A DNA stretch of 64,000 bases from Cerasibacillus terrae. GTDB lineage: Bacteria > Bacillota > Bacilli > Bacillales > Amphibacillaceae. Shown here in pieces: positions 32,160 to 41,092 of the stretch. The DNA lies in contig NZ_VDUW01000002.1 of assembly GCF_008039555.1 (NCBI RefSeq), positions 186,001-250,000 of the forward strand, read 5' to 3'. Every line of letters begins with the position of its first letter. The first letter of the stretch is position 1. The notes below the pieces were generated by a model. The model had not been told where the DNA came from. It made no database searches and saw only the letters and a list, made by a program, of their open reading frames with translations. A program made the translations under genes and the position numbers.

Positions 32160-32957
32160 GTGAATACGAATATGGAAAGAGTACTTCGTTTACAAGATGT
32201 AAAGATGCGTTTTTTAGATAATCAGGTATTAAAAAGAATTAACTTGGATGTCTATCGTGGGCAAATTATTGGTTATATTGGTCCGAATGGTGCTGGAAAA
32301 AGTACAACATTAAAAATCATTCTTGGTTTATTGGAAGGATATGAAGGAACGGTAGAGGTGTTTGGAAAGAAGATTGAAATCGGTAATGTTGATTATAAAC
32401 GTAAAATTGGTTATGTACCGGAAAACGCGGAAGTTTATGATATGTTAACGGCGTCTGAATATTTGACATTTGTCGGAGAAATGTATGGGATGGACCGGAA
32501 ACAAGCAGAGAATAAAGCATTGGCACTTATGACAGAACTAGGGATGGAGTCGGCTTTCTATGAGCGTATTTCCTCTTATTCTAAAGGAATGCGTCAGCGG
32601 GTGTTAATTGTTGCTAGTTTACTGCATGATCCAGATTTAATTTTCCTTGACGAACCATTGAGTGGATTAGATGCCAATAGCGTGATGATTATTAAAGATT
32701 TATTGGCAGAACTTGCCGCAAGGGGGAAGACGATTTTTTATTCCTCACATATTATGGACGTTGTTGAGAAAATAAGTAATCGAATTGTGCTACTTGTAGA
32801 TGGTGAAATTGCCGCAGATGGAAGTTTTGATGAATTAAAGAACAGTAGTGAAAAGGGATCTCTAGAAGCAATATTCAATCAATTAACAGGGTTTGAATCC
32901 CATCAGGAGACAGCAGAAAATATGGTGAATCTTGTAATGGGAGAGGAGCAGAAATGA
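32160..32957 (+). CDS. ABC transporter ATP-binding protein
   Basis: 265-residue ATPase with Walker A GPNGAGKST (~residue 42), Q-loop region GYVPENAEVYDMLTASEYL, signature YSKGMRQRV (~140), Walker B LIFLDEPLSGLD and H-switch SSHIMD. The Ser-Lys-Gly-Met signature is typical of exporters of the CcmA/Ecs type. GTG 32160 follows GGGAGG; the in-frame ATG 32172 is possible. Its stop overlaps the following permease start (ATGA), so the two form a unit. Substrate unknown; the pair lies between spoIID and spoIIQ. Confidence 0.9.
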   Translation: MNTNMERVLRLQDVKMRFLDNQVLKRINLDVYRGQIIGYIGPNGAGKSTTLKIILGLLEGYEGTVEVFGKKIEIGNVDYKRKIGYVPENAEVYDMLTASEYLTFVGEMYGMDRKQAENKALALMTELGMESAFYERISSYSKGMRQRVLIVASLLHDPDLIFLDEPLSGLDANSVMIIKDLLAELAARGKTIFYSSHIMDVVEKISNRIVLLVDGEIAADGSFDELKNSSEKGSLEAIFNQLTGFESHQETAENMVNLVMGEEQK

Positions 32958-34585
32958 AGGAGTTGCGGATTCTACAGGTATTAGATTTTTTTCAGGGGTT
33001 TTTCCGCTTTTTTCAGGTGGATTATCAAGCAATGCGTAGTATCTTAGAGGTCAAGCTCACGATGGATCAGCGTAGGATTCCCACGGTGTTTCAGGCCAAT
33101 GGAACGAAGCCTAAAGAAGGAAATCAATTTTTAAAAATGCTCGGTATTTATGTGTTATATAGTCTACTCATCGTCCCTTTTTTATTCTTTGGTGATGCGT
33201 ATATGTTTCAAATGAGCATCATCTTTGGAATTGCTTTCTTCATTTTGATGACAGCAATGATTTCTGATTTTTCAGCTGTATTACTAGATGTTCGAGACAA
33301 GGTGATTTTACATACAAAACCTGTTGATGCAAGAACGATTAGTGCAGCAAAAATGATGCACGTATTTATTTATATGTTTTTGATGACTGGAAGTTTTATT
33401 GCTATTCCATCTGTGGTGATGCTGGCACAACATGGTCCGCTCATTCTTTTGTTGTTTTTGTTTGAAATGTTTATGGCATTACTATTTATAATTGCGTTGA
33501 CAGCGATGATTTACATGGTTATTCTACATCTTTTCAATGGAGAGAAGTTAAAAGATATCATTAATTATGTGCAAATCTTCATGGCAATTGGTATTTTCAT
33601 TGGTTATCAGATTGTAGCGAGAATGTTTAATGTAGTTGAGATGGATTTGGTATATACCTTTGAATGGTGGCATGTATTCATCCCGCCGATGTGGTTTGGT
33701 GCTCCATTTGAATTGTTATTCAATCATCATCATTCACCCGGAATTTCCATCATGGCGCTTTTCACTGTTATCGTTCCAATTATAGCAATTTATCTGTATT
33801 ACCGATTAATGCCAAGCTTTGAACAAAATCTAAAGAAGTTAATGAATGTCTCTATTACTCGTAAAAAGAAAAGCAGATGGACAGCATTAGCAGAAAAGGT
33901 ATGTTGTAGGTCAAAGGAGGAACGTGCTTATTTTAAATTTGCTTCTTCATTAATTCGTAGAGAAAGGGATTTTAAACTTCGCGTTTATCCATCATTAGGT
34001 TTGGCGATTGTGTTTCCATTTATCTTTATGTTTAATCAAATGGAAGAAGGTGGTTTCCAAGGACTTGGGGAAACCAAGCAATATTTCTTTATTTATTTTT
34101 CTTTAATTATTATAAGTACGGTTGTTCATATGCTACAGTATTCGGAGAGATATAATGGTGCATGGATTTTTCATGTAACCCCTTCAGAAAATCCAAAGCG
34201 ACTATATAGTGCCACATTAAAAGCATTTCTAGTACAATTGTTTTTTCCGATTTATCTATTATTGTCTATCATATTTGTCTTTATTTTCTCTTATCACATT
34301 ATTTTAGACTTAATTATCATAGGAATTACAGCCATTTTATATACACTCTCTTGCTATAAAATAATAACAAAAGTAGATTATCCATTCAGTAAGAAAATGG
34401 AAAGTGCTTCACAAGGTGGAATGACCATCCTCTACTTCTTACTTATGTTTGTGGTTGGTGTCTTTACAGTCATTCACTTTGTCGTATCCCTTGTACCATA
34501 TGGATCCATTATTTATATGCTTATATTGGCCTTTATTACATGGGTAAGTTGGGCAGTGGTATTTCGTAAAAAGCCTGCCAACTAA
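32954..34585 (+). CDS. Large ABC-transporter membrane protein of unknown substrate
   Basis: 543 residues with about ten hydrophobic segments: after a 65-residue amphipathic N-terminus, clusters near 66-105, 130-190, 210-235, 255-285 and five more between ~345 and 535. A basic loop (TRKKKSRW) separates the halves. I do not recognise a named family. Partnership with the upstream ATPase is inferred from the four-base overlap. It could be a two-domain exporter permease (single long polypeptide in place of two). Confidence 0.8.
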   Translation: MKELRILQVLDFFQGFFRFFQVDYQAMRSILEVKLTMDQRRIPTVFQANGTKPKEGNQFLKMLGIYVLYSLLIVPFLFFGDAYMFQMSIIFGIAFFILMTAMISDFSAVLLDVRDKVILHTKPVDARTISAAKMMHVFIYMFLMTGSFIAIPSVVMLAQHGPLILLLFLFEMFMALLFIIALTAMIYMVILHLFNGEKLKDIINYVQIFMAIGIFIGYQIVARMFNVVEMDLVYTFEWWHVFIPPMWFGAPFELLFNHHHSPGISIMALFTVIVPIIAIYLYYRLMPSFEQNLKKLMNVSITRKKKSRWTALAEKVCCRSKEERAYFKFASSLIRRERDFKLRVYPSLGLAIVFPFIFMFNQMEEGGFQGLGETKQYFFIYFSLIIISTVVHMLQYSERYNGAWIFHVTPSENPKRLYSATLKAFLVQLFFPIYLLLSIIFVFIFSYHIILDLIIIGITAILYTLSCYKIITKVDYPFSKKMESASQGGMTILYFLLMFVVGVFTVIHFVVSLVPYGSIIYMLILAFITWVSWAVVFRKKPAN

Positions 34586-34767
34586 TAAAATGTTTGGGAT
34601 TTTAGATGCTGTATTCGGGGCTTGAACGCTTATTCCACTGAAAGCAAACGATGTATTTCGTCAAGTCACCTCATTTTTAGCATAAACTTATGAAAATCGT
34701 AAAAAAATCTATGAAAGAGGTATAGATTATAAGTTTTCTGAACAGAATGATTGCTGAGGTGATAAGG

Positions 34768-35712
34768 ATGAAAGAAGAAAATAAAGGTACTCCAAAAAAT
34801 AAATGGAGTAACCTGTATCGTAAAAAATGGTTTTTCCCGGCTATTTATCTTGGTGTTGCTGCACTTCTGTTATCTGGTGTTATCTGGTTTCAAAGTACAA
34901 ATAAAGAAGAGGCAGCAGAAGATCCTGCAAAAGGTGACTTATATGAGCCGAACATGCATGATGAAGATGCAGTACCAGTTATGGACCAAGATGAAGTCAT
35001 TCAAATGCCAGTAAAAGAAGATGTTAAAGCACAAGTCGTTACAAAATTCTATGACTATGATGCAGAGAAAGAGGAACGCTTAGATGCACTCGTTTTTCAT
35101 AACAGCCGCTACTATCAAAGTACAGGAATTGACCTTAGAACAGAAGATGATGACGCATTTGATGTATTAGCATCTTTAAGTGGAACTGTAGCAGAGATTA
35201 AGGAGGACCCACTACTTGGAAATGTCGTTTCTTTAGAGCATGGAGATGAAGTAATGACATATTATGCAAGTTTAGGTGAGGTCGATGTCAAAGCTGGGGA
35301 CAAAGTAAAGCAGGGAGATGTATTAGGAACTGCAGGGAAGAACCTATTCGGAAAGGACAATGGTGTTCACGTTCATTTTGAATTACGGAAAAACGATCAA
35401 CAAGTGAATCCAGAAAAGTATTTTAATCAACCAGTAAGTAAAATTGAAGTAAAAGAAGAAAAGCCTGTTGAAGGAGCAGAAGAACCTTCTGAAGAACCTT
35501 CTAAAGAAGAGTCCGATCAGTCCGTAAATGAAGATGAAGATCCTCAAGGTGATTCAAATGAGGAAAAATCAGATGAAAAACCATCTGAGGATGAGGATGA
35601 AGAGTCTGAAAACGATGAAGCATCTGATAAAAATGCAGAATCCGATGATAAGCAAAATGATAATCCGTTAAATGATGACAAAAAATCAGATGATGAAAAG
35701 GATAACGAATAA
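34768..35712 (+). CDS. spoIIQ: Stage II sporulation protein Q (SpoIIQ)
   Basis: Forespore membrane protein that zips to SpoIIIAH across the engulfment space. 314 residues: a basic N-terminus, a single helix (~23-42), and an extracellular degenerate LytM/M23 domain (~85-225). In that domain GVHVHFELR keeps the HxH pair, but the usual first metal His is Ser in YYQSTGIDL, as expected for the enzymatically dead bacillary form. A ~90-residue, strongly acidic low-complexity tail (Glu/Asp/Ser/Lys) extends it beyond the ~283 residues I recall for B. subtilis. ATG 34768 has GAGGTGAT upstream; ATG 34747 is rejected. Confidence 0.94.
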   Translation: MKEENKGTPKNKWSNLYRKKWFFPAIYLGVAALLLSGVIWFQSTNKEEAAEDPAKGDLYEPNMHDEDAVPVMDQDEVIQMPVKEDVKAQVVTKFYDYDAEKEERLDALVFHNSRYYQSTGIDLRTEDDDAFDVLASLSGTVAEIKEDPLLGNVVSLEHGDEVMTYYASLGEVDVKAGDKVKQGDVLGTAGKNLFGKDNGVHVHFELRKNDQQVNPEKYFNQPVSKIEVKEEKPVEGAEEPSEEPSKEESDQSVNEDEDPQGDSNEEKSDEKPSEDEDEESENDEASDKNAESDDKQNDNPLNDDKKSDDEKDNE

Positions 35713-35746
35713 AATTTTAAAGTTAATTGATAGGTTCATCTTACTT

Positions 35747-35781
35747 CCTGAATCATAGTATATGGTTCAGGTATTTTTTTT
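35747..35781 (+). terminator. Intrinsic terminator of spoIIQ
   Basis: CCTGAATCAT / ATGGTTCAGG with a 5-nt loop and TATTTTTTTT tail. The tandem repeat copies start two bases later. Confidence 0.9.
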
Positions 35782-35782
35782 G

Positions 35783-35933
35783 CCGCAGATTAACTGGCTG
35801 TAAGATCTCCACATCAAGAATTCGAAACCCTAAGAATTATAAGTGGAATATCAACAGCCAGTAAAGGCCCGATTCGTTCAACTAACAATCAGTGGGAGAA
35901 GAAAAAACTCCCACTGATTGAAGTTTCACTTTA
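35783..35933 (+). repeat. Full-length dispersed two-hairpin element, copy 2 (tandem, first)
   Basis: 151-bp unit from CCGCAGATTAACTGGCTGT to GAAGTTTCACTTTA. Left hairpin ACTGGCTGT/ACAGCCAGT, right hairpin TCAGTGGGAG/CTCCCACTGA (perfect). It abuts the next copy without a spacer and without target-site duplication. Confidence 0.92.
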
Positions 35934-36086
35934 CCGCAGATTAACTGGCTGTAAGACCTCCACATCAAGAATTCGAGATACCGAAAAATTATAAGTGGAG
36001 GATCAACAGCCAGTAAAGGCCCGATTCGTTCAACTAACAATCAGTGGGAGAAGAAAAAAACTCCCACTGATTGAAGTTTCACTTTA
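35934..36086 (+). repeat. Full-length dispersed two-hairpin element, copy 3 (tandem, second)
   Basis: Head-to-tail with copy 2 and very similar to copy 1 at 2042. The GTGGAGG arm is intact here, whereas copy 2 has GTGGAAT. Two extra A in the right-hand loop account for most of the length difference. After it, 36087-36254 is AT-rich with no gene. Confidence 0.92.
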
Positions 36087-36254
36087 TGCAAATAATACAT
36101 TTTCTCTTTTTAACCATTAGAATCATTTATGCATATATTTCAAAGTATAGTTAGCTTTCCATAGAAAATGTAAAATTTATTCATAATTCACATTTTACAA
36201 TAATAAAATATTACAAACCATGTAAGCACTAACACGATCTGAGGTGAACGACTG

Positions 36255-36479
36255 GTGTGGCTATATGATGAACAATCCTTATTATTTCTGAATTACATAC
36301 TCTCCATAATGGCATTTATTACATGTTTATTTACGTTTATTGTTGCATGTCAATTGACGGGAAACGATTGGTATAAAATTACTAGAAGAAGCGTTGCTCC
36401 TAAAGAAGAAGGTTGCCACTGTGACTTTTGGAAAAAGAGAAAAAAATCTGAGGTTCATTTATTGAAGGATCTCAGATAA
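36255..36479 (+). CDS. Small membrane protein of unknown function
   Basis: 74 residues from GTG 36255 with GAGGTGA seven bases upstream. One strong membrane helix (residues ~9-35, LNYILSIMAFITCLFTFIVACQL) is followed by a basic cytoplasmic tail with a CHC pair (EEGCHCDFWKKRKK). It directly precedes spoIIID. B. subtilis has the tiny usd frame in this position, but I see no resemblance to it. The good start signal and the neighbouring sporulation genes make a real gene likely. Confidence 0.65.
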   Translation: MWLYDEQSLLFLNYILSIMAFITCLFTFIVACQLTGNDWYKITRRSVAPKEEGCHCDFWKKRKKSEVHLLKDLR

Positions 36480-36534
36480 CCTTATCTCGCTCCGCACCTC
36501 GGAATTTCTATTACATCATAGGGAGGAGAACGGT

Positions 36535-36816
36535 GTGCACGATTACATCAAAGAAAGAACGCTTCGAATCGGATTGTATTTTTTAGAAACAAGAAAAACA
36601 GTCCGGAAGATAGCGAAAGAATTTGGTGTTTCAAAAAGCACGGTTCACAAAGATTTAACGGAACGCCTACCAGAAATAAATCCAGAACTTGCAACGAAAG
36701 TGAAAGAAATTCTTGAGTATCACAAATCAATTCGACATCTAAGAGGAGGTGAGGCGACCCGGAAGAAATATAAGCTTCAATCAGAAGAGAATCGAGAGCT
36801 AGATGCTACACATTAA
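36535..36816 (+). CDS. spoIIID: Sporulation transcription factor SpoIIID
   Basis: Mother-cell DNA-binding regulator that activates or represses many sigma-E genes and sets the timing of sigma-K. 93 residues; helix-turn-helix at ~22-42 (TVRKIAKEFGVSKSTVHKDL) and a basic C-terminal second binding region (HLRGGEATRKKYK). GTG 36535 follows GGGAGGAGAA. It lies upstream of mbl as in B. subtilis. Confidence 0.97.
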   Translation: MHDYIKERTLRIGLYFLETRKTVRKIAKEFGVSKSTVHKDLTERLPEINPELATKVKEILEYHKSIRHLRGGEATRKKYKLQSEENRELDATH

Positions 36817-37148
36817 TTACATTTACTGAAAATAGGAGGTGGCAATAGGCGTAGTTCTTTACAATATATTTTCAAAAGAGGGTTTACAAAAAGAGTGTAC
36901 GAAAAAGCTTTTTTATATAGACATGTCTTTTAAAAGACGGGACACCCATCGATGTTGGTGGGTGTTTTTTACATGTTCTAAAGAAAATTTGTTATGAAAA
37001 AGTTTAAGTAAAACATAAAATGTGACAAATTCCCCAAATATTCTTCTAAATATGCACTTAAATCTTTCGTTTTGTGGTAAAATATGATAATAGTTACCCG
37101 TGTGTATTTACAGGTGAAAAGAGTATAAATTTAGGAGGAACCAATCAA
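36817..37148. other. spoIIID-mbl gap with terminator at 36942-36970
   Basis: ACACCCATC / GGTGGGTGT followed by TTTTT (36942-36970) ends the spoIIID transcript. Just before it, GTCTTTTAAAAGAC (36925-36938) is a perfect palindrome. Between 37000 and 37148, TATGATAAT (37083-37091) is a likely -10 region for mbl, with no clear -35 box. Confidence 0.7.
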
Positions 37149-38150
37149 ATGTTTTCGCGAGATATTGGAATTGACCTTGGAACGGCCAATGTGTTGATTC
37201 ATCTGAAAGGAAAAGGAATTGTATTAAATGAGCCAGCAGTCGTAGCGATGGACCGGACGACTGGAAAAGTACTGGAAGTTGGGGAAGAGGCACGCCGTAT
37301 GGTCGGTCGTACTCCAGGAAATATTGAAGCAATTCGTCCATTGAAAAATGGTGTAATTGCTGATTTTGATGTAACAGAAGCAATGTTAAAACATTTTATC
37401 GATAAAATAAATGTTCGTGGTTTCTTATCTAAACCGAGAATGTTGATTTGTTGTCCAACAAATATTACGAAAGTAGAACAAAAGGCCATTAAAGAAGCAG
37501 CCCAAAAATCTGGTGGTAAGAAGGTTTATCTGGAAGAAGAGCCAAAAGTTGCAGCTATTGGTGCAGGGATGGAAATCTTCCAACCAAGCGGAAACATGGT
37601 CGTTGATATCGGTGGAGGAACGACAGATGTAGCGGTTTTATCTATGGGGGATATTGTGACATCTGAATCAATTAAAATGGGTGGTGACACCATTGATCTT
37701 GATATTCTGCAATATATTAAAAAGAAATATAATTTATTAATTGGAGAACGTACTGCAGAAGATATTAAGATAAATGTTGCCACAGTATTTCCAGATGGTC
37801 GGAATGAAAGCTTGGATATTCGTGGACGTGATTTAGTAACTGGTTTACCAAGAACGATTACTGTTCATTCTAAGGAAATCGAAGAATCATTACGAGAGTC
37901 CATTTCACTTGTGGTTCAAGCTGCAAAGTCAGTTCTAGAGAAAACTCCACCAGAATTATCAGCAGATATCATTGATCGAGGTGTTATTTTAACTGGTGGT
38001 GGTGCATTACTCCATGGAATCGATCAATTGCTTGCAGAACAATTAAAAGTACCAGTACTACTTGCTGAGGAACCAAAAAATTGTGTCGCAAAAGGTACAG
38101 GGATGATGCTAGCTAATATTGACAAAATCGAGCGTAAGAAGATTATTTAA
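37149..38150 (+). CDS. mbl: Actin-like cell-shape protein Mbl
   Basis: MreB paralogue organising lateral-wall synthesis. 333 residues with the actin-fold ATP motifs: phosphate 1 MFSRDIGIDLGTANVLI, connect 1, phosphate 2 MVVDIGGGTTDVAVLS (~residue 158), adenosine motif VILTGGGALLHG (~285). ATG 37149 with AGGAGGAA is chosen over an in-frame extension that overlaps the presumed promoter. The place between spoIIID and flhO distinguishes it from mreB and mreBH. Confidence 0.95.
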   Translation: MFSRDIGIDLGTANVLIHLKGKGIVLNEPAVVAMDRTTGKVLEVGEEARRMVGRTPGNIEAIRPLKNGVIADFDVTEAMLKHFIDKINVRGFLSKPRMLICCPTNITKVEQKAIKEAAQKSGGKKVYLEEEPKVAAIGAGMEIFQPSGNMVVDIGGGTTDVAVLSMGDIVTSESIKMGGDTIDLDILQYIKKKYNLLIGERTAEDIKINVATVFPDGRNESLDIRGRDLVTGLPRTITVHSKEIEESLRESISLVVQAAKSVLEKTPPELSADIIDRGVILTGGGALLHGIDQLLAEQLKVPVLLAEEPKNCVAKGTGMMLANIDKIERKKII

Positions 38151-38224
38151 GAATATGAATGTGTATCAATAAGAAGCATATCTAGTCAATCTGAATTCTT
38201 AACTGAACAGGAGGATTAACTGCT

Positions 38225-39025
38225 ATGTTTAAGGGCTTATATACGGTAGCAAGTGGAATGATTGCACAACAAAGACATCAAGAAGCATTGTCTAATAATA
38301 TTGCAAATGCAAATACTCCAGGATATAAAGCGGACCAAACAACATTTCGTGCCTTTTCGGAAATGTTAATGAATGAAATAAATACAAAGCATCCGATTAA
38401 ATATGGTGCGAACATTCCTACTAAGAGGCCAATCGGGGGACTCTTTACAGGTGTCTATGCCCAAGAGTTTGTAACCGATTTTTCAGAAGGGGCACTCCGG
38501 GAAACAGGTATGGATACAGATCTGGCACTTGTTCAACAAGAAATTCCAGATGATGCAGGTGGTTTCTTTTTTGCTGTTCAAAATGAGGCTGGAGAAGTTC
38601 GTTTAACAAGAAATGGGAACTTTACGGTAGATGGTGATGGGTTTTTAGTCACTTCAGAAGGATATTATGTTCTGGGGGAAGATGGAAATCCGACATTTAC
38701 AAATGGATTAGACTTTTCGGTCACAGATGAAGGGCTTTTACAGACAGCTGATCAATCCACTTTACTGGATATCCGTTATGTTGAAAATGTGCATGACTTG
38801 GAGAAGGAAGGGAATGGCTTGTTGAACGGGGAATCCAACCCTATTCCAAACGAAGCTACATTTCATGTAAAGCAAGGTTTCCTAGAACGATCCAATGTCG
38901 ATAGTTTGCAGGCCATGACACAAATGATGGAAGCATATCGTGCATTTGAAACAAATCAACGTGTTTTAAAGGCCTATGATGAAAGCATGGGAAAAGCAGT
39001 AAATGATATTGGAAGAATTGGTTAA
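38225..39025 (+). CDS. flhO: Flagellar hook-basal body protein FlhO
   Basis: Rod/hook-family protein of the FlgF/FlgG group, 266 residues. The N-terminal signature GLYTVASGMIAQQRHQEALSNNIANANTPGYKAD contains the ANxxTxGYK-type motif, here seen as NIANANTPGYK. The C-terminal coiled-coil signature is NVDSLQAMTQMMEAYRAFE. It is exported by the flagellar type III system. Paired with flhP downstream of mbl, away from the main fla/che operon, as in B. subtilis. Confidence 0.94.
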   Translation: MFKGLYTVASGMIAQQRHQEALSNNIANANTPGYKADQTTFRAFSEMLMNEINTKHPIKYGANIPTKRPIGGLFTGVYAQEFVTDFSEGALRETGMDTDLALVQQEIPDDAGGFFFAVQNEAGEVRLTRNGNFTVDGDGFLVTSEGYYVLGEDGNPTFTNGLDFSVTDEGLLQTADQSTLLDIRYVENVHDLEKEGNGLLNGESNPIPNEATFHVKQGFLERSNVDSLQAMTQMMEAYRAFETNQRVLKAYDESMGKAVNDIGRIG

Positions 39026-39074
39026 TCAGGGCTTAATATATTTTATATCAAATGAAAAGAATGAGGTGAAATAG

Positions 39075-39905
39075 ATGACACGAATTATGACAGAAGCAGC
39101 AGTTACAATGAATCAACTCCAGCAAAAGCTAGATATCATTGGCCATAATTTAGCAAATAGCCAAACAACCGGTTATAAAAGTCGTCAAGCAGAGTTCTCC
39201 TCATTATTATTTCAACAAATGAATAATATGACAGCGCCTAGAAATGCGGAAGGAAGATTAACACCAGACGGTATCCGAATTGGTTCTGGGGCTAAAATAG
39301 GAACAACCCATTCCGATTTATCTATTGGTTCCATAAAAGAAACAGATCGGGTATTAGATACTGTTTTGCTTGAAGAGGACTACTATTATCCAATTCAAGT
39401 AAATAATCAAGGAATTACGGAAACACATTTCACAAGGGACGGAGCTTTTTATTTACATCCAACAGAAAACGCATCCATCCTTAGGCTCGTTACGAAAGAT
39501 GGTCATGCGGTAACAGGTTTAACAGGTCCAATTGAATTGGAAGATGGCTTTGAAGACATATCGATCCGTCCGAACGGTGCCATCTATGTGACACGAAAAG
39601 GTGAAGAACAATATGTAGACCGGCTAACGGTTGTAAGAGCCATTCGCCCACATTTATTCGAAGCAAAAGGAAATAATTTTTTCGCTATACCAAATGTAGA
39701 TGAACTAGGCCACTCGTTAGAAGAGATTATTCAAGAAGTAGATTCAGATATGAACTTAGTACAAAGCCGTGCCCTAGAACAAGCTAATGTGGATGTGGCG
39801 AAACAAATGACAGATCTAATGATGACCCAACGCTCCTACCAAATGAATGCACGTACCATTACAATGGCAGATCAAATGATGGGTCTTGTGAATCAAATTC
39901 GATAA
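39075..39905 (+). CDS. flhP: Flagellar hook-basal body protein FlhP
   Basis: 276-residue partner of FlhO, distal-rod type. N-terminal block IIGHNLANSQTTGYKSRQ near residue 22 and C-terminal block NVDVAKQMTDLMMTQRSYQMNART near residue 240. GAGGTGAAATAG precedes the ATG, and 49 bases separate it from flhO, so the two are probably cotranscribed. Confidence 0.94.
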   Translation: MTRIMTEAAVTMNQLQQKLDIIGHNLANSQTTGYKSRQAEFSSLLFQQMNNMTAPRNAEGRLTPDGIRIGSGAKIGTTHSDLSIGSIKETDRVLDTVLLEEDYYYPIQVNNQGITETHFTRDGAFYLHPTENASILRLVTKDGHAVTGLTGPIELEDGFEDISIRPNGAIYVTRKGEEQYVDRLTVVRAIRPHLFEAKGNNFFAIPNVDELGHSLEEIIQEVDSDMNLVQSRALEQANVDVAKQMTDLMMTQRSYQMNARTITMADQMMGLVNQIR

Positions 39906-40144
39906 CCATGTATAAATCACTTTTAGCCAGAATAAATTAAATATAGTGATATGATTACGGTTACAGATATTTTTAAGCCATCAAATATATTGATTTTCAC
40001 ATGTGAAATTATTTAGTAAAAAAGAATGGTCATTCCCTTTTAACCTCCTTTTATGATATAATACGATATGTTATGCTATGTGAAATCATTGGAGCCAACA
40101 CATAAATATGGCATGATGATGGAAAGAAAGAGGCGAAGTTTGCC

Positions 40145-40477
40145 ATGGGAACAAAGCAATTAGAAAAAACATCAACAGAAAAGCAGACAAAGCAAGAACA
40201 AAGAAGAGCAACTAAGAAGAAGGAGCAGTCTGCGAAAGAATCAACACGTAAAAAGGAAAAACAAGAAAAAAAGGTAGCAAAACGTAAGACAAAGAAGCCA
40301 CGTCTTCGAATGATACCAATTTGGCTTCGTTTGATTATTATTTTATTGCTAGCTTTTGTCGTATTAATTGTTGGTCTCATGATCGGTTATGGTGTACTCG
40401 GTGATGGCAATCCAAAAGATGCCTTAAAAATAGAAACATGGCAACATGTTATTGATATTGTAAAAAAGGAAAAATAA
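40145..40477 (+). CDS. EpuA-type membrane protein (often mislabelled RNA polymerase beta subunit)
   Basis: 110 residues. A ~55-residue highly basic, Lys/Glu/Gln-rich cytoplasmic tail leads to one membrane helix (IPIWLRLIIILLLAFVVLIV, ~57-80) and a short external end with GYGVLGDGNPKDAL and WQHVIDIVKK. That combination matches the EpuA family as I remember it. Database entries call it 'DNA-directed RNA polymerase subunit beta', which the sequence does not support. The function is unknown. It has its own terminator downstream. Confidence 0.82.
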   Translation: MGTKQLEKTSTEKQTKQEQRRATKKKEQSAKESTRKKEKQEKKVAKRKTKKPRLRMIPIWLRLIIILLLAFVVLIVGLMIGYGVLGDGNPKDALKIETWQHVIDIVKKEK

Positions 40478-40491
40478 TATAAATGACGAAT

Positions 40492-40521
40492 AAGCTTGTA
40501 TTGGCTAATGCAAGCTTTTTA
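40492..40521 (+). terminator. Intrinsic terminator after the EpuA-type gene
   Basis: AAGCTTG / CAAGCTT with a 12-nt loop and TTTTATC tail. Confidence 0.82.
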
Positions 40522-40621
40522 TCTATCTGGTGATACTAAATTTCCCCTTTTCTTGGGTGAAAAATTGTATTGCAAATAACAAAGCTGAATGAAAAAAGAC
40601 GAGAAAGGAGTCGAGTTAAAA

Positions 40622-41041
40622 ATGGACATTGAACAAATAAAGGAAGTTATTCCACATCGCTATCCTTTTTTACTTGTTGATAAAGTATTAGAGATGGAAG
40701 AAGGAAAACGTGTAGTAGGGTTAAAAAATGTTACCGCAAATGAACCATTTTTCCAAGGCCATTTTCCAGAATATGCCGTAATGCCTGGGGTACTTATTGT
40801 TGAAGCACTTGCCCAAGTTGGAGCAATTGCTATGTTACATATGGAAGAAAATAAAGGCAAATTAGGCTTTCTGGCTGGAATTGATAAATGCCGTTTTAAA
40901 CATCAAGTAAGACCTGGTGACCAATTGAAATTAGAAGTAGAGATACTTCGCATGAAAGGTCCAATTGGAAAAGGAAAAGGAATTGCAACAGTCAATGGGA
41001 AAACAGCATGTGAAGCAGAAATCATGTTTGCAATAAAATAA
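40622..41041 (+). CDS. fabZ: 3-hydroxyacyl-ACP dehydratase FabZ
   Basis: Dehydrates beta-hydroxyacyl-ACP in type II fatty-acid elongation. 139 residues; [14 protein letters not shown] near residue 11, the catalytic His in [15 protein letters not shown] (~47) and the catalytic Glu in [15 protein letters not shown] (~63). ATG 40622 gives the usual length; AAAGGAG lies somewhat far upstream (12 bases). In B. subtilis (ywpB) it likewise follows flhP. Confidence 0.96.
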   Translation: MDIEQIKEVIPHRYPFLLVDKVLEMEEGKRVVGLKNVTANEPFFQGHFPEYAVMPGVLIVEALAQVGAIAMLHMEENKGKLGFLAGIDKCRFKHQVRPGDQLKLEVEILRMKGPIGKGKGIATVNGKTACEAEIMFAIK

Positions 41042-41045
41042 AGAT

Positions 41046-41078
41046 AAGCGACCTCCTAATCCGGGGGTCGCTTTTTTA
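41046..41078 (+). terminator. Intrinsic terminator of fabZ
   Basis: AAGCGACC / GGTCGCTT with an inner TCC/GGG pairing and TTTTTT. The 20-bp array begins ~15 bases later. Confidence 0.9.
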
Positions 41079-41092
41079 TATCACTTTTGGGC

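Noticed and set aside
34720..34749. Sigma-F-like promoter (GTATA, 15 bases, GAACAGAATG) before spoIIQ
   Set aside because: The predicted transcript would begin at about 34756, inside the Shine-Dalgarno of the chosen start, leaving no leader. The spacing is also short. spoIIQ should be sigma-F dependent, but the site was not located with confidence.
40145..40477. DNA-directed RNA polymerase subunit beta
   Set aside because: The usual database label for this family is not supported. The protein is 110 residues with one membrane helix and no polymerase motif.
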